A DNA stretch of 64,000 nt, from positions 14,298,840-14,362,839 of the forward strand of contig NC_135183.1 in assembly GCF_041146795.1 (NCBI RefSeq), read 5' to 3'. The position numbers were made by a program, and so were the translations under genes. Of the stretch, positions 1 to 10,348 are shown one piece after another. Origin of the DNA: Maylandia zebra. Taxonomy: Eukaryota; Chordata; Actinopteri; Cichliformes; Cichlidae. Numbering within the stretch: position 1 is the stretch's first letter; every line of letters starts with the position of its first letter. Below the pieces are notes generated by a model. The model was not told the DNA's origin. It saw only the letters and a program-made list of their open reading frames with translations, and did no database searches.

Positions 1-31
1 AAGCAGTCAGATAAATCAAACTTTATTAAAC

Positions 32-136
32 TCATTCTTCTTGCGTCCTCCACTTCTGTGCCATTGATTGATTAATGTTGAATTCTCTGGCAGCTGCTCT
101 ATTCCCATGTTGTTGCAGTATATTAATGACTAACCT
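32..136 (-). pseudogene. pogo/Tigger-like helix-turn-helix fragment
   Basis: Read on the minus strand, this stretch is open for about 34 codons. It carries a Brinker/psq-type helix-turn-helix signature (the block QQHGNRAAAREFNINQ followed by W-R-T-Q-E-E) typical of the DNA-binding end of pogo/Tigger transposases and related domesticated proteins. The frame is closed upstream by a stop and ends in TGA at 32-34. No DDE domain is visible before the window edge. It is most likely a transposon relic; a domesticated gene running off the window is less likely. Confidence 0.45.
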
Positions 137-655
137 CGTATTGTGGATGGATTATCTCAGTTGTTCTCCTGACTGAAGTTTGGTCCGTTTACAGCATCCT
201 GCCATGCGATTGCATTTGTCTCTAACCATGAGGAACCTTCACGTTAACTTTTATAAGTGGAAAAAGTGTTAGTGTTCGTCCTCCAGCTTCACTGTTTATG
301 TTATGCTAAACATAGCTGTGTCGCTAGCGATCACGTAGCACATCATTGTATAACAGCTAGCCCAACTTCAGTAACCCTACAAACGTCACTGCTGTTTAGT
401 TTCCTGTCTTCATTTATGTTGGAAATGACAGCAGAGCTGTACGTTTTAATTTTTTCAGAAATCTCTCAGTCAGAACATGCAATATCATGCTTAGGTAACT
501 AGCGAAACTAGCGAGCTAACTTCCGCTAGCTTTCTGCTAACTTCTAACTCCGTTAAATGTAATAAATTTTGTTTTCATGGATGCCTGGAAGTTAAACTTC
601 ATAGTTACACCTGGTAAAACAGCAATGCTGATCGTTTTATTAAAGATGAAAGAAT
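137..655. other. no gene recognised
   Basis: AT-rich sequence between two transposon relics. One plus-strand frame is open for about 80 codons but matches no family I recognise and has no splice or promoter context. Confidence 0.4.
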
Positions 656-659
656 TTAG

Positions 660-1045
660 ACAGTTTTTAACTCTCAGTGATGCTGCAGTGTTCGTTTGAC
701 CTGAAGCATACGGCGTTTAGGACCCAGATTACTCCCAGATTTAAGAGCATCTTAGTCCGACAAATACGACAATAACGACGGCCGCTTGCATGTTCTGCAA
801 AAAAAATGTGCTTTGTCGTGTATCTGACGGACAAACACCAAACCAGTTCCACATCACTGAAGTTGCACCATTTTTACAAACCAATTCTGGTTCATCTGTT
901 TCACTCAACAATCGGCCATGTGCATGAAAACAAAGGCACTGCGCATACGCGTTTTACTCATATTCTATCGCGATATTTCATTTTCCTATCGTTGCCTAAC
1001 ATTATACCGGTATTACCGTGAACGGTATAATATGGCCCGGCCCTA
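660..1045 (-). mobile_element. 5' end of a hAT element with degraded BED-finger exon
   Basis: The right edge reads, on the minus strand, TAGGGCCGGGCCATATTATAC, a TAGGGC-type hAT terminus followed by the usual AT/CG-alternating subterminal bases. About 170 bp inside, the minus strand encodes a BED-zinc-finger-like start (GATSVMWNWFG, then a frameshift, then RRYCRICRTK). The matching left terminus is not in the window, so the element is truncated. Confidence 0.5.
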
Positions 1046-1373
1046 TCAAATACTAATAAATATTACTAAAAAAAAATTCAATAATAAATCAATAATAACT
1101 ATTTCTTGATTGAACTATAATGTAAGCGCAGTGCTAGTGTGCAGGGGATTTATATGCCTTGTAGGGGATGCTGACATATTATAAACTGTTGTGTCTATAT
1201 CAAGCTTTTAGCCAAATATAAGCAGAGATATTTGTATCTTTCTTAAAAATTCAGATCCTTACATATTATTTGAGAAATTGATCAACAGCTATCACTACTT
1301 GAAGCACTTTAAAAGTCCTGCAGTGGAAAAATATCCCTTATTTCACCTTTGGTCACACACTTTGATTTTCCAG

Positions 1374-1508
1374 TGCAGAGCAATGGCCAGGAAAAGGAAA
1401 GACTTCCCCCAGTGAAAAAAAAGATGAAGATACAAGCTGGTTATGATCCAGAGCAGCTGGTCTCAGGAAATGAAGAAAAACCCTGATCACCTTCTCTACA
1501 GAAACAAG
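1374..1508 (+). other. exon-like segment (possible host-gene exon, degraded)
   Basis: A good acceptor (TTTGATTTTCCAG) precedes this 135-bp segment and a strong donor (AACAAG|GTGAGT) follows it. In the frame that matches the next candidate exon (phase 0) the last 23 codons are open, ending in HLLYRNK. The first part of that frame has stops, and the other frames also close, so at least one frameshift is present if it is coding. I do not recognise the protein. The next exon-like segment is at 10,349 and an 8.6-kb hAT lies between them. Confidence 0.3.
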
Positions 1509-1729
1509 GTGAGTTTAATGTTGTGGTTGATTTAGTTTTTCAAGGTATGTATGTTACTTTAATTATAAACTGTTTTTGTTGCAACAGAATGCTGTTATGT
1601 GTATGCAACTCTACGTGAATTATAATCCTTTGTAGGGCGATGGGATATGACCAAAATCTCACATCCCAATGTAAGACATCTCTCCTGATAACGATATATG
1701 TAGCACCCAACTCAAGTAGCTCTGGATTA

Positions 1730-2950
1730 ACCCTCAGTTAAGATGGTGATAGTACTCTGAGCGGGGCCCTGGGTACATTGCTTATTTTATTGGTAAACAG
1801 GAGAAACAATAGCTAACCAGTTTTAACCTTTGTACTTAGAAATCTTAATGTTAGCGGTGCCTCCACTTAGTGAAAATAATGAGTTCTGTTTAATCTTTAT
1901 CTAACATGTTAAACCTCTCTTTTACCTTTTTAGTAACCCGTATCACTCATAAACTCTGTAAATCATAAATATGACACAACACAAAACTTTAAATTCAAAA
2001 TGTAAGATTTAGTCAAAACAAAGTATGATTTAAATTAAAAAAAAGACAATATTCCAAGTTCCGAAGTGTTTCCTTACAATTCAAATGGATGGTTTTTTTC
2101 CTCTTCACAATTCACAGTCAATGTTTAGAAACAACATATTTATCCAAGATATTCCCCTTTAAGTTCAGTTCAAATTTGTAACCTTTTAGAGCTCTTTACT
2201 GAAACCGTTGCAGGCCTGATCGTTGCTCGGGCTCGTTGGGCCAGAAAAACACACAAATGGCGGCTTTGCTTGATAAACAAGCAGAAAACAAAACGCACGT
2301 GCTCATGGCTACTCACAAATCCTTCGGGCTAAGTGCGAGGACAAGCTGAGGGGCAGGCTCGGTTGGTGACCATGCGGCCTCCACTCGGCAACGTGGTCGG
2401 AATTAGCGGCATACATGGGCTGCTGAGCACACTGGGACAAACCCACGGAAATCCTATCCACAGCAGAAGGGTCCAGAGAATTCCTCTCGGTCCATCATCA
2501 CAGGGTAAAACAGTCCATAACAGGAACGTAGCCTCTGCATCCACGGCTATTGTTTTGACTATTCTCCCGTTAGCTCTGGTACACAACGTCCTCCGGTAAC
2601 GTGCTGCTGCCGACTCTCACTAGCTTAGTTTTTGTTTTCTTTCGCCTCACTTAGATCCCGGCTTCTTTACGTCTGATCGGACAATAGGTTTACATCAACC
2701 AATGGGATAAAAGCAAATACAAGATTGACAACCCAAAATGAGCGTGTAAAACAACTTGAAGCAAATACAAAGTTTTCCTTGTTTCACATTAGATAACAAA
2801 CCTTTGGGTTTCTTGTAACTTTTAACTCCATGAACACTTAAATTATGATTGACTTCTATTTATTGTGATTTTAAACACATTTTTAATGCATTTGAACTAT
2901 TTTTTGTTTTTTTAAACACATATATGAAATATTTACAATAAAGTTTTTAC
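1730..2950. other. non-coding interior of the hAT
   Basis: Mixed sequence with a GC-richer stretch at about 2,200-2,680. Short frames overlap on both strands there but share no family signature. It could be hAT interior or an LTR remnant of the neighbouring gypsy element; I cannot decide. Confidence 0.35.
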
Positions 2951-3010
2951 ATGACAATATTTATATCCTTTTAACCTGTAGGGTCTAAAATAGATATTTG
3001 AGAGCAGGCT
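2951..3010. repeat. 60-bp direct repeat, left copy
   Basis: Begins ATGACAATATTTATATCC and is repeated at 9,180-9,239 with a single mismatch near its end. The two copies bracket the Tc1-gypsy-Harbinger block. Confidence 0.85.
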
Positions 3011-3107
3011 GCACCCTCCCCGTCTAAAGTATTTAGATGTCCTCATCTAACGCAGGATTTTAGACTTGGGCTCAGAGTAATGCCTTGGGTGTTTAGAGCG
3101 TTTTATA

Positions 3108-4460
3108 AACTCAACAAAAATATAAACGCAACACCTTTGTCACTGCTCCCATTCCCCATGGGATGGACGTAGAGACCTAAAATTCATTCCAGATACACAA
3201 TATAACCGTCCCTCCCAAACAGTGGTCACAAATCAGTCCAAATGTGTGGTAGTAGGCACATCTGCTATATTGAGATAATCCATCCCACCTCACAGGTGTG
3301 CCACATCAGGATGCTGATCTGACATCATGAGTAGTGCACAGGTGTACCTCAGACTGCCCACAACAAAAGGCCACCCTGGAATGTGCAGTTTTGTCTCACA
3401 GCAAAATGCCACAGATGCCACAAGCAATGAGGGAGCGTGCAATTGGCATGCTGACAGCAGGAATGTCAACCAGATCTGTCGCCCGTGCATTGAATGTTCA
3501 TTTCTCAACCATAAGCCGTCTCCACAGGCGTTTCAGAGAATATGGCAGCACATCCAACCGGCCTCACAATCGCAGACCTCGTGTAACCACACCAGCCCAG
3601 GACCTCCACATCCAGCAGGTTCACCTCCAAGATCGTCTGAGACCAGCCACCCAGACAGTTGCTGGAACAATTGGTTTGCACAACCAAACAATTTCTGCAC
3701 AAACTGTCAGAAACCGTCTCAGGGACGCTCAACTGCATGCCCGTCGTCCTCATCGGGGTCTTGACCTGACTCCAGCTCGTCGCCGTAACAGACTTGTGTG
3801 GGCAAATGCTCACATTCGATGGCATCTGGCACGTTGGAGAGGTGTGCGCTTCACGGATGAATCATGGTTCACATTGTTCAGGGCAGATGGCAGCTGAGAA
3901 TGTCCCAGTTCTTGCATGGCCAGCATACTCACCGGACATGTCACCCATTGAGCATGTTCGGGATGTGCTTGACCGGCGTATACGACAGCGTGTACCAGTT
4001 CCCACGAATATCCAACAACCTCGCACAGCCATTGAAGTGGAGTGGACCAACATTCCACACGCCACAATTGACAATCTGATAGACTCCATGCGACGATGTG
4101 TTGCACTGCATGAGGCAAATGGTGGTCACACCAGATACTGACCGGTTCTGGGTCCCCAGACCCCCAATAGCGCAAAAAACTGCACATTCCAGGGTGGCCT
4201 TTTGTTGTGGGCAGTCTGAGGTACACCTGTGCACTACTCATGATGTCAGATCAGCATCCTGATGTGGCACACCTGTGAGGTGGGATGGATTATCTCAATA
4301 TAGCAGATGTGCCCACTACCACACATTTGGACTGATTTGTGACCTCTGTTCGGGAGGGATGGTTATATTGTGTATCTGGAATGAATTTTAGGTCTCTACG
4401 TCCATCCCATGGGGAATGGGAGCAGTAACAAAGGTGTTGCGTTTATATTTTTGTTGAGTG
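3108..4460 (+). mobile_element. Tc1-like deletion derivative with long TIRs
   Basis: The element is bounded by TA dinucleotides (3,106-3,107 and 4,461-4,462). Its inverted repeats are very long, about 283 bp each (3,108-3,390 and 4,177-4,460), and differ at only a handful of positions. They begin with (A/C)ACTCAACAAAAATATAAACG. It sits at the left edge of the gypsy pol fragment, so that the gypsy integrase frame runs into its right repeat. Internal deletion of the transposase makes it non-autonomous; the close match of the arms suggests a recent arrival. Confidence 0.85.
3406..4141 (+). pseudogene. Tc1-like transposase, internally deleted
   Basis: From ATG 3,406 the frame encodes the paired-type HTH DNA-binding domain (MRERAIGMLTAGMSTRSVAR, then ISRLHRRFREYGS), a second HTH region and the start of the DDE domain (first catalytic Asp in FTDESWFTLF), then stops at 3,897. 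The carboxy end resumes in another frame from about 3,890 (WPAYSPDMSPIEHVRDVLDR, containing the last catalytic residue region). The middle of the DDE fold, including the second Asp, is missing, so the protein cannot be active. The wild-type family length is about 340 residues. Confidence 0.85.
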
Positions 4461-4461
4461 T

Positions 4462-6240
4462 ATGATGGTTTTTATCTCTGGTGCTACTGAGGTTCAACTG
4501 TATAACCATGCCTTGGTGTACAATAGTCACAGGTTCCTCAGACTGCGTTCCAGGTTTGTCATAGGTCAAACGGATTACTGGTTTCACCTCTCGCATTGAC
4601 TTTCGGGTTTTAGGTCTTGCGGGAGTCCTCAACTCCACTTCGGTGTCTGCAGCCGTATCACTGGTATCTCCTTCCACATTTGATGGCTGGCATTCCTCTT
4701 CATGAGAACTTTCAGAAGGTCCTTCCTCCAATTCCGGTTCACCCTCAGATGAGGGGGAATTATCAGAGGGAACAGATTCTGTGTTAGGTCTGTCTGACCT
4801 GAATTCATGTCTCTGAATATGGTCACTGGTAATGGTGGGGTACTTGTAGACATACTCATTCTCAGATTCGGAGTCTGGCAAGACATCAGATAACCGATCT
4901 TCTTGGTCTCGTATCTGACGTCTGTTGGCATGACGTCTTCTAGTAACTAGTGTTCTTACTCTTTCAGGTGAAACGGAGTTATCTGCGATTCTGACAAGAT
5001 AACCGATTGGTAGCAGATGGTCTCTGTGTAGAGTTTTGACACCTCCAGATCCTTGTTCCGGTTTTACCTTGTACACAGGTAGGTTTGGCAGCTGTGTGAT
5101 GACAATGTAAGGTATTGACTTCCATCGGTCTTGCAGTTTGTGTTTACCAGTAAGGCCAACGTTTCTTATCAGGACTCTGTCTCCCTCTTGTAAAGGTTGG
5201 TCTCTTACTCTTTGGTCATAACGTGACTTGTTCCTCAAATGGTTCTTTGTTGCATTCTCGGTAGCTAGATGGTATGCTTGTTTGAGTTCTTTCCTCATTT
5301 TGTCGACGTACTGCAGGTGAGTCATCTCCGCGTCATCTTCAAGAACAGCACCAAAGATAATGTCAATGGGTAATCTGGCATTACGTCCAAACATTAGATA
5401 GTATGGAGAATATCCAGTAGACTCATTTTTTGAGCAGTTATAGGCATGTACTAACTGGCTGATGTGCTGACTCCAGTTTTGTTTCTGTACATTTTCAAGA
5501 GTTCCAAGCATTGATAGCAAGGTTCTGATAAAACGTTCTGGCTGAGCATCTCCTTGCGGATGATATGGTGAGGTACGTGATTTTCGGATACCTAGCATAG
5601 ACAAGAGCTCTTTGATAAGGCGACTTTCAAAGTCTCGACCTTGATCTGAGTGTATCCGGGCAGGTAATCCGTAATGCACAAAGTACTTCTCCCATAATAC
5701 TTTTGCAACTGTGATTGACTTTTGGTCTTTTGTAGGGAATGCCTGGGCGTACCTTGTGTAATGATCAGTCACTACTAATACATTAGCAACGCCTTTGTTA
5801 TCTGGTTCACTCTGAAGAAAGTCAATACAGACTAGATCTAAAGGACCTTTGCTAGTGATTTGACTGAGTGGAGACGACCGTTGTGGGAGAGTTTTGCAAG
5901 AGACACAACGTCCACACGTTTTGATGTACTGGTCCACATCAGCATTCATGCGTGGCCAATAGAAACGGTCTTTGGTGAGTTCTGTTGTCTTCTCGACTCC
6001 TAGATGTCCACATTCATCATGTAGTGATCTCATTACACTTGTTCTGTATCGATCTGGTAAAACCAGTTGTTTGTGAACTGTGCCATTGGCCAGTTTTCTC
6101 TGTCGATATAGTATTTTGTCTCTCAGTTCAAGTTTCCTGCTCTCACGACTTAACAAAGACATGTCAGGTGGTGAATTTTTGGATGTGATAAGTTGCTTTC
6201 CAGTTTGGATGGCTTGTTTGACTGGTCCAATGACTGGGTC
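4462..6240 (-). pseudogene. gypsy integrase domain
   Basis: A long uninterrupted frame. It has the amino-terminal HHCC zinc-binding module (H-L-G-V-E-K then C-G-R-C-V-S-C), and the DDE core with Asp in VCIDFLQ, Asp in IHSDQGRDFES and Glu in HPQGDAQPERFIRTL. A carboxy-terminal domain with the usual gypsy GDRVLIRNVG and a long acidic/Ser-rich tail follow. The frame stays open across the Harbinger insertion point, which shows the integrase was intact when Harbinger landed. The 3' end is overwritten by the Tc1 terminal repeat. Confidence 0.85.
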
Positions 6241-6466
6241 CAGGGCCCTATTTCAGGAAGCCGGTTTAGTGCAAACTCTGAGTAAGTATACCCTGAGTTA
6301 ACGAAAACTCTGGGTTTTCGGTTTAAAGCGAGTTCAGATTAATTCTGAGTGAGTTACTATGACGACACACTCCGTGAAGCTAACCTGCCCCCTAGCAGGT
6401 TTACTTCAACTAACCCTGACCTTCTCCGCCTCTTTGTCGGAAACCTGACTGTAGGAAGTGTCAGAC

Positions 6467-7230
6467 ATGGCGTGCTCCTTCCTTGAAGAGCCAGTAGATG
6501 TTGAAGCACAAATTCTCCGCAGAGCTCTCCGCCGGGAGAGAGTGATTAGAGCGCGTTCGGACATTTTATCATTTCCTGATGATTTTCTGTGTGAACGTTA
6601 CCGTTTTTCAGCACAATCTATAATTTATTTGAATAACATCCTCAGGCCTAATATTGCTCATGTGACACATCGCGGACATTCTCTCAGTTCTGTACATATT
6701 ATTTGTATTGCATTTCGGTTTTTTGCAAACGGGAGCTTTCTGTATAATATTGGTGACGCTGAGCACGTTTCCAAGGCTACCGTCTGTCGGGTAGTCAGGA
6801 ATGTTACAGTTGCACTGAAACGTCTCCTGTACTCGTTTGTGGTGTTCCCCGGTCATAGACCCATAAGATTTATCAAAGAGGGATTCCACAAAATTTCAGG
6901 TATCAGGATGAACAAAACTTAATACATGATGTGGTGATACTTGAACTACTACTTAAATTTTACATTTATTCTCACGGTTCCCAGGCGTAATTGGCTGTAC
7001 AGATGGCACTCACATTCCAATCATTGCTCCTTCAGTAAATGAAGGAGACTATGTGAACAGGAAGTCTTTCCACAGCATTAATGTACAGGTACATAGCTCC
7101 CTGTAGCATTTCAAACTAACAAATTATTTCATTATAGTAATGGATGCTAATTTGTGGTCTCTGCACTGTGAAGATCATATGTGATGCTGCCAACCTTATC
7201 ACAAATGTGGAAGCCAAGTGGCCAGGCTCT
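6467..7230 (+). pseudogene. HARBI1-like transposase, 3' deleted
   Basis: Starts at ATG 6,467 (MACSFLEEP). Exon 1 runs to about 6,900 and includes the HTH-like region (DAEHVSKATVCRVVRNV). Exon 2 follows at about 6,984-7,087 with the first catalytic Asp in [10 protein letters not shown], and exon 3 at about 7,175 (ICDAANLITNVEAKWPGS) runs into the deletion. The second Asp and the catalytic Glu are missing, so it is non-functional. Confidence 0.75.
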
Positions 7231-7639
7231 GTGAGTGGTGGTGGTGGAGGACCCCCACCTGTTTTTCGGGCCTCCGCTTTTTTTTCTGTTGGCTATAACG
7301 GGTTACATTTGAGCATACAGAGTAAGCAAATATGTACTTGTAATGTGCTCAGATAATTTCAATAAGTGCTTACAGAGGGGAAATTAATGTAGCCTCTAAC
7401 TGCAATTGATTTACATGGGACAAACAGACCAAGCACTATGGCTCATAATACAATTACACCTTACCTGTTTGGACTATATTTTTATATTTCATTTTTACTT
7501 GCTGCCAGGCACGTTTGGGGCCTGTTGGGTTGCACCTGCGCTCACATCACGTCACAAAATAAAATGTATAAAATACAAAATAAAATAAAATATAATAAAA
7601 TAACGTGTTATATGGGTGGAAATCCCTAGATCAATGTTT

Positions 7640-7827
7640 AAATTAACACTCACGCATTGACTCTGTCGGCTATGTTTTGCCATGCATGCTCCCTTTCTTT
7701 TGCAGCTGAGGCTGTGTTACTTTTTTTCGGCAAAATTTGCATGTTATCGGCATATACTGCCATCAGAATTTCGGCCTCAAGCGCTGTAAAATACATTGAC
7801 CGCGCCTTCTTTCCCTCCGTCTCCATG
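7640..7827 (-). pseudogene. Harbinger Myb/SANT-like accessory protein, first exon
   Basis: Minus strand from ATG 7,827: METEGKKARSMYFTALEAEI, then a helical region ending WQNIADRVNA before a GTGAGT donor. This is the Myb/trihelix-type DNA-binding partner that Harbinger elements encode opposite the transposase. Unlike copy 2, this exon is still in frame. Exon 2 is recognisable at about 7,467-7,540 (minus strand), but the rest of exon 3 is lost in the internal deletion. Confidence 0.65.
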
Positions 7828-8042
7828 GTGACTCGCTTAATCTGTGCTCCACTAATCAGGGCTTTATGTATCCTCGTGCGCGCGCTTAATTTGGGGTTAC
7901 AGCAACTCCGCGTTGACTGAACTAATTGTTATCAGCCTTTCTGAAACCGAATATTCCGAGTTGGACAGTTCGGGGTTACTCAACCCTGAGTATCGTTTTT
8001 CACTCTGAGTTTTCTAAACCGGCTTCCTGAAATAGGGCCCAG

Positions 8043-8651
8043 ATCTTGAGCAACTTGTAAGTCTGTAGGAGTCAATTGATCTTCCAAAGTTGCTTTTAGA
8101 CTTACTGGAAGGACATAAGCTTCTGGAATCACGGATGTAGGAACTCCCAGTTGGTCTACTAGCCTGACAGGGGACTTAGTAGCTTCATAGATAGATTCCT
8201 TTTTACAGATGGCTTTTATTGCAGACTGTGGAACATCTGTCCATTCAGTGTCATTGGTGTGTTGTCGGGACAATAGATCTGCGTCTATGTTGTGACCACC
8301 AGGACGATATTGGATGTTGAAATCGTACGTGGCTAAAGCTGCAAGCCAACGATGTCCAACAGCATTTAGCTTTGCAGTGGTCAACACGTAGGTTAGGGGA
8401 TTGTTGTCGGTTCTAACCGTGAACTTGGCTCCATAAAGATAGTCATGAAATTTATCCACGACCGCCCACTTTAGTGCTAAGAACTCCAGTTGATGGACCG
8501 GATAGTTTCGTTCTGAGTCACTGATCTTTCGGCTAGCAAAAGCAACAGGCTTAAGGCCCTCAGGGTACTCTTGATTGAGCACGGCACCTAACCCGTTCAG
8601 GCTAGCATCCACATGTAGGACATAAGATTTTGTGGAGTCTGCAAATGCCAA
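8043..8651 (-). pseudogene. gypsy RNase H domain
   Basis: Minus-strand frame with the Ty3-type RNase H signature: LHVDASLNGLGAVLNQ, then AFASRKISDSERNYPVHQLE (catalytic Asp, Glu), ALKWAVVDKFHDYLYGAKF, RTDNNPLTYVL (Asp) and HRWLAALATYDFNIQYRPG with the terminal H-N-I-D-A-D-L-L-S. The catalytic residues look intact. It is broken from the integrase by the Harbinger insertion. Confidence 0.85.
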
Positions 8652-8774
8652 AATAGGGGCATTGGTCAGACATTCAATGATTTCTCTGAATGCGGCTTGA
8701 CAGGAGTGGTCCCATCGCTCTTTGAATGGCTCAGAAGGTTTGAGGTAAGTTTTGGTTGAGTATTTGGTTTGAGC

Positions 8775-9175
8775 TCACTTGTTTTTCTGAGTAGGTGGAT
8801 AACCTTTGGTAAGCTCAGTTAATGGGCAGACTATGCTTGAATAATTTGCAATAAATCTGCGATAATACCCACAGAAACCAAGGAATAAGCGAAGGGTTTT
8901 CAGATCTGTTGGCTCTGGCCAGTTCCTGACAACCTTTACTTTTTCTGGATCGGTGGCTATACCATCTTTTGAGACAATATGACCAACATATTTGACTTGG
9001 GACTGACATTTGTCAAGCGACAATTTCAGACCAAACTCCTCAAGGCGATCTAAGACTAAGACTAAGAGGAGATGTTGCTCATGCTCTTCGAGCTCTTCTC
9101 CATGAGCCGCTGAAAAGTGGCTGGGGCTCCTGTGATGCCTTGTGGCATTCGTTCAAATTGATAGAACCCCAGGGG
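8775..9175 (-). pseudogene. gypsy reverse transcriptase, partial and deleted
   Basis: 8,775-9,023 encodes the RT thumb/connection (YVGHIVSKDGIATDPEKV, then LRLFLGFCGYYRRFI). 9,105-9,175 encodes the upstream block [20 protein letters not shown]. The segment that should carry the catalytic Y-x-D-D box between them is mostly missing or scrambled (a short AAGACT repeat lies at 9,050-9,065). The fingers domain is cut off at the right edge of the fragment. Confidence 0.75.
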
Positions 9176-9179
9176 GCAG

Positions 9180-9239
9180 ATGACAATATTTATATCCTTT
9201 TAACCTGTAGGGTCTAAAATAGATATTTGAGACCAGGCT
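9180..9239. repeat. 60-bp direct repeat, right copy
   Basis: Same sequence as 2,951-3,010 apart from one base near the end (GAGACCAGG here, GAGAGCAGG there). It begins exactly where gypsy RT homology stops. Confidence 0.85.
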
Positions 9240-9568
9240 ACATATATATCACAAAATAGTGCATTTTCTGTAAATTCTGTGATTCTCGGGCAACTTGACT
9301 TATGTGAAGTGTTTTCAGTTGGGCGTCGTGTACCTGGAGTCGAGTGTTTTGACCGATGCGTGAAACTATACATTTTTAGACATGAGTTTAAATGGCCGCC
9401 ATTTTCTTTCTGAGTATTTATTACGCGGCGTGCTGCGAGGAAAAGCCTGTTCTAACGTTTGAGTCTAAGGATTATTTTGAGCACCTGACGGCTCTTTTTT
9501 GCTTTTCATTCATAAACTCTCTCGAAATTCTTTCATGTGATTCTTGTGTAGGTGGTTAGAGAGGTTTG

Positions 9569-9766
9569 TCATGTTTGAGTGGTGGTGGGGACCAGTTTGT
9601 GGCATAATTTGCATAGTACAGTTTTCTGGGGCGTGTCAGCCTTTTCATAACCAAACCATGTCCATGCTACAGAGCTAGCCCCTCGTTTAACAATAAGGTC
9701 CTCGATTTCCTTTGACTGGTCCTTCAGTTTGGAGCTAGCTGGTTCTGCCTCATCCTTGCTGGCCAT
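9569..9766 (-). pseudogene. hAT transposase BED zinc-finger exon
   Basis: Minus strand from ATG 9,766, about 65 codons. After an acidic lead (MASKDEAEPASSKLKDQSKE) it has RGASSVAWTWFGYEKAD and CKLCHKLVPTTT, the first half of a BED-type C-x2-C finger as in ZBED-like hAT transposases. The frame stops before the His ligands and no catalytic domain follows. It belongs to the hAT that ends at 10,250. Confidence 0.7.
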
Positions 9767-9789
9767 GCTGGTATTCTCTGTGCCTTCAT

Positions 9790-10250
9790 CTGCGTGGTGA
9801 CTGTAAGCGCCATTTATAGTTACTTGATGTTTTTATTTGAGGTCATTTGTTTGATGCATATTCTGAAATTTTATGTTTGAGAATAATGTATATCATTTCA
9901 GTTTATTTTGAAAAGTCTCAACAGAAACTTGAGCTTTATTGTGAAAGGTTTATGTGGAAAATAAACAAGCAGACGGCGGAGCCACGCAATGATTTTACCG
10001 TCATTGTTGGTAACGAAAGTACGCGTAAAAACAGTCACTTGTCCGTCCATAGTGTGGTTATTGTAAGTATAAGAGAAGGAGAGAACTTTAAGAAATAATA
10101 TAGCCACTACAGTGACCATCAAAACCATGAAAAAAATATTGCCGTAAAGTTTATTTTCCAACACCACAAAACAAACAATAGTGTATAATATGAAACGATA
10201 GACATTTTTATATCGTCATCTGATATATATTGTCATATCGCACAGCCCTA
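9790..10250 (-). repeat. hAT 5' terminal region, copy A
   Basis: About 460 bp from just upstream of the BED exon to the hAT terminus. A diverged second copy lies at 17,908-18,357; both contain the matched blocks GCCATTTATA, TATTTTGAAAAGT and GAAAGGTTTATGTGG. Confidence 0.65.
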
Positions 10251-10348
10251 ATCCTTTTTTTGTTAATGTTGTTTATGTTCTAGGTAAAAAAAATTATAAA
10301 AATACAAAATTTTTAAATATGTCCTGTTGTTTCTCTTTTTTTCCTCAG

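Larger units (their letters stand above)
6244..8039 (+). mobile_element. PIF/Harbinger element, copy 1 (internally deleted)
   Basis: Terminal inverted repeats GGCCCTATTTCAGGAAGCCG at both ends, flanked by CAG (6,241-6,243 and 8,040-8,042). At 1.8 kb it is about 1.2 kb shorter than copy 2 at 18,988-21,966. Alignment by eye puts the deletion junction near 7,232 (CAGGCTCTG joined to TGAGTGGTGG). It keeps the 5' part of the transposase (plus strand) and most of the first exon of the Myb-like gene (minus strand), and is inserted in the gypsy pol fragment. Confidence 0.85.
4461..9179 (-). mobile_element. Ty3/gypsy retrotransposon, truncated pol fragment
   Basis: Minus-strand pol remains in the order reverse transcriptase (about 9,175-8,775), RNase H (8,651-8,043) and integrase (6,240-4,462), split by a Harbinger insertion. 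Neither gag/protease nor recognisable LTRs remain. The right edge is cut inside the reverse transcriptase and joins the 60-bp repeat; the left edge is covered by a Tc1 element. It is a dead fragment. Confidence 0.8.
1633..10250 (-). mobile_element. hAT transposon, host of nested insertions
   Basis: The left edge (TAGGGCGATGGGATATGACC) and the right edge (reverse complement TAGGGCTGTGCGATATGACA) form imperfect hAT inverted repeats. Outside them lie ATCCTTTG (1,625-1,632) and ATCCTTTT (10,251-10,258), a 7-of-8 target duplication. Its minus-strand BED-finger exon is at 9,569-9,766. If the block between the 60-bp repeats (about 6.2 kb) is removed, the hAT backbone is about 2.4 kb, too short for a complete transposase, so it is a deleted derivative. 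Left part 1,730-2,950 has no recognisable gene. Confidence 0.65.

Noticed and set aside
2329..2599. Overlapping 85- and 88-codon frames on both strands
   Set aside because: They mirror each other over a GC-richer stretch with no family signature, no splice context and no conserved motif.
3810..4241. 143-codon minus-strand frame
   Set aside because: It is the reverse of the Tc1 right terminal repeat and transposase; its first residues equal the left-repeat frame because the arms are inverted copies.
6608..6889. Minus-strand frame opposite Harbinger transposase copy 1
   Set aside because: Shadow of the HARBI1-like exon; the same shadow recurs opposite copy 2 at 21,318-21,515.
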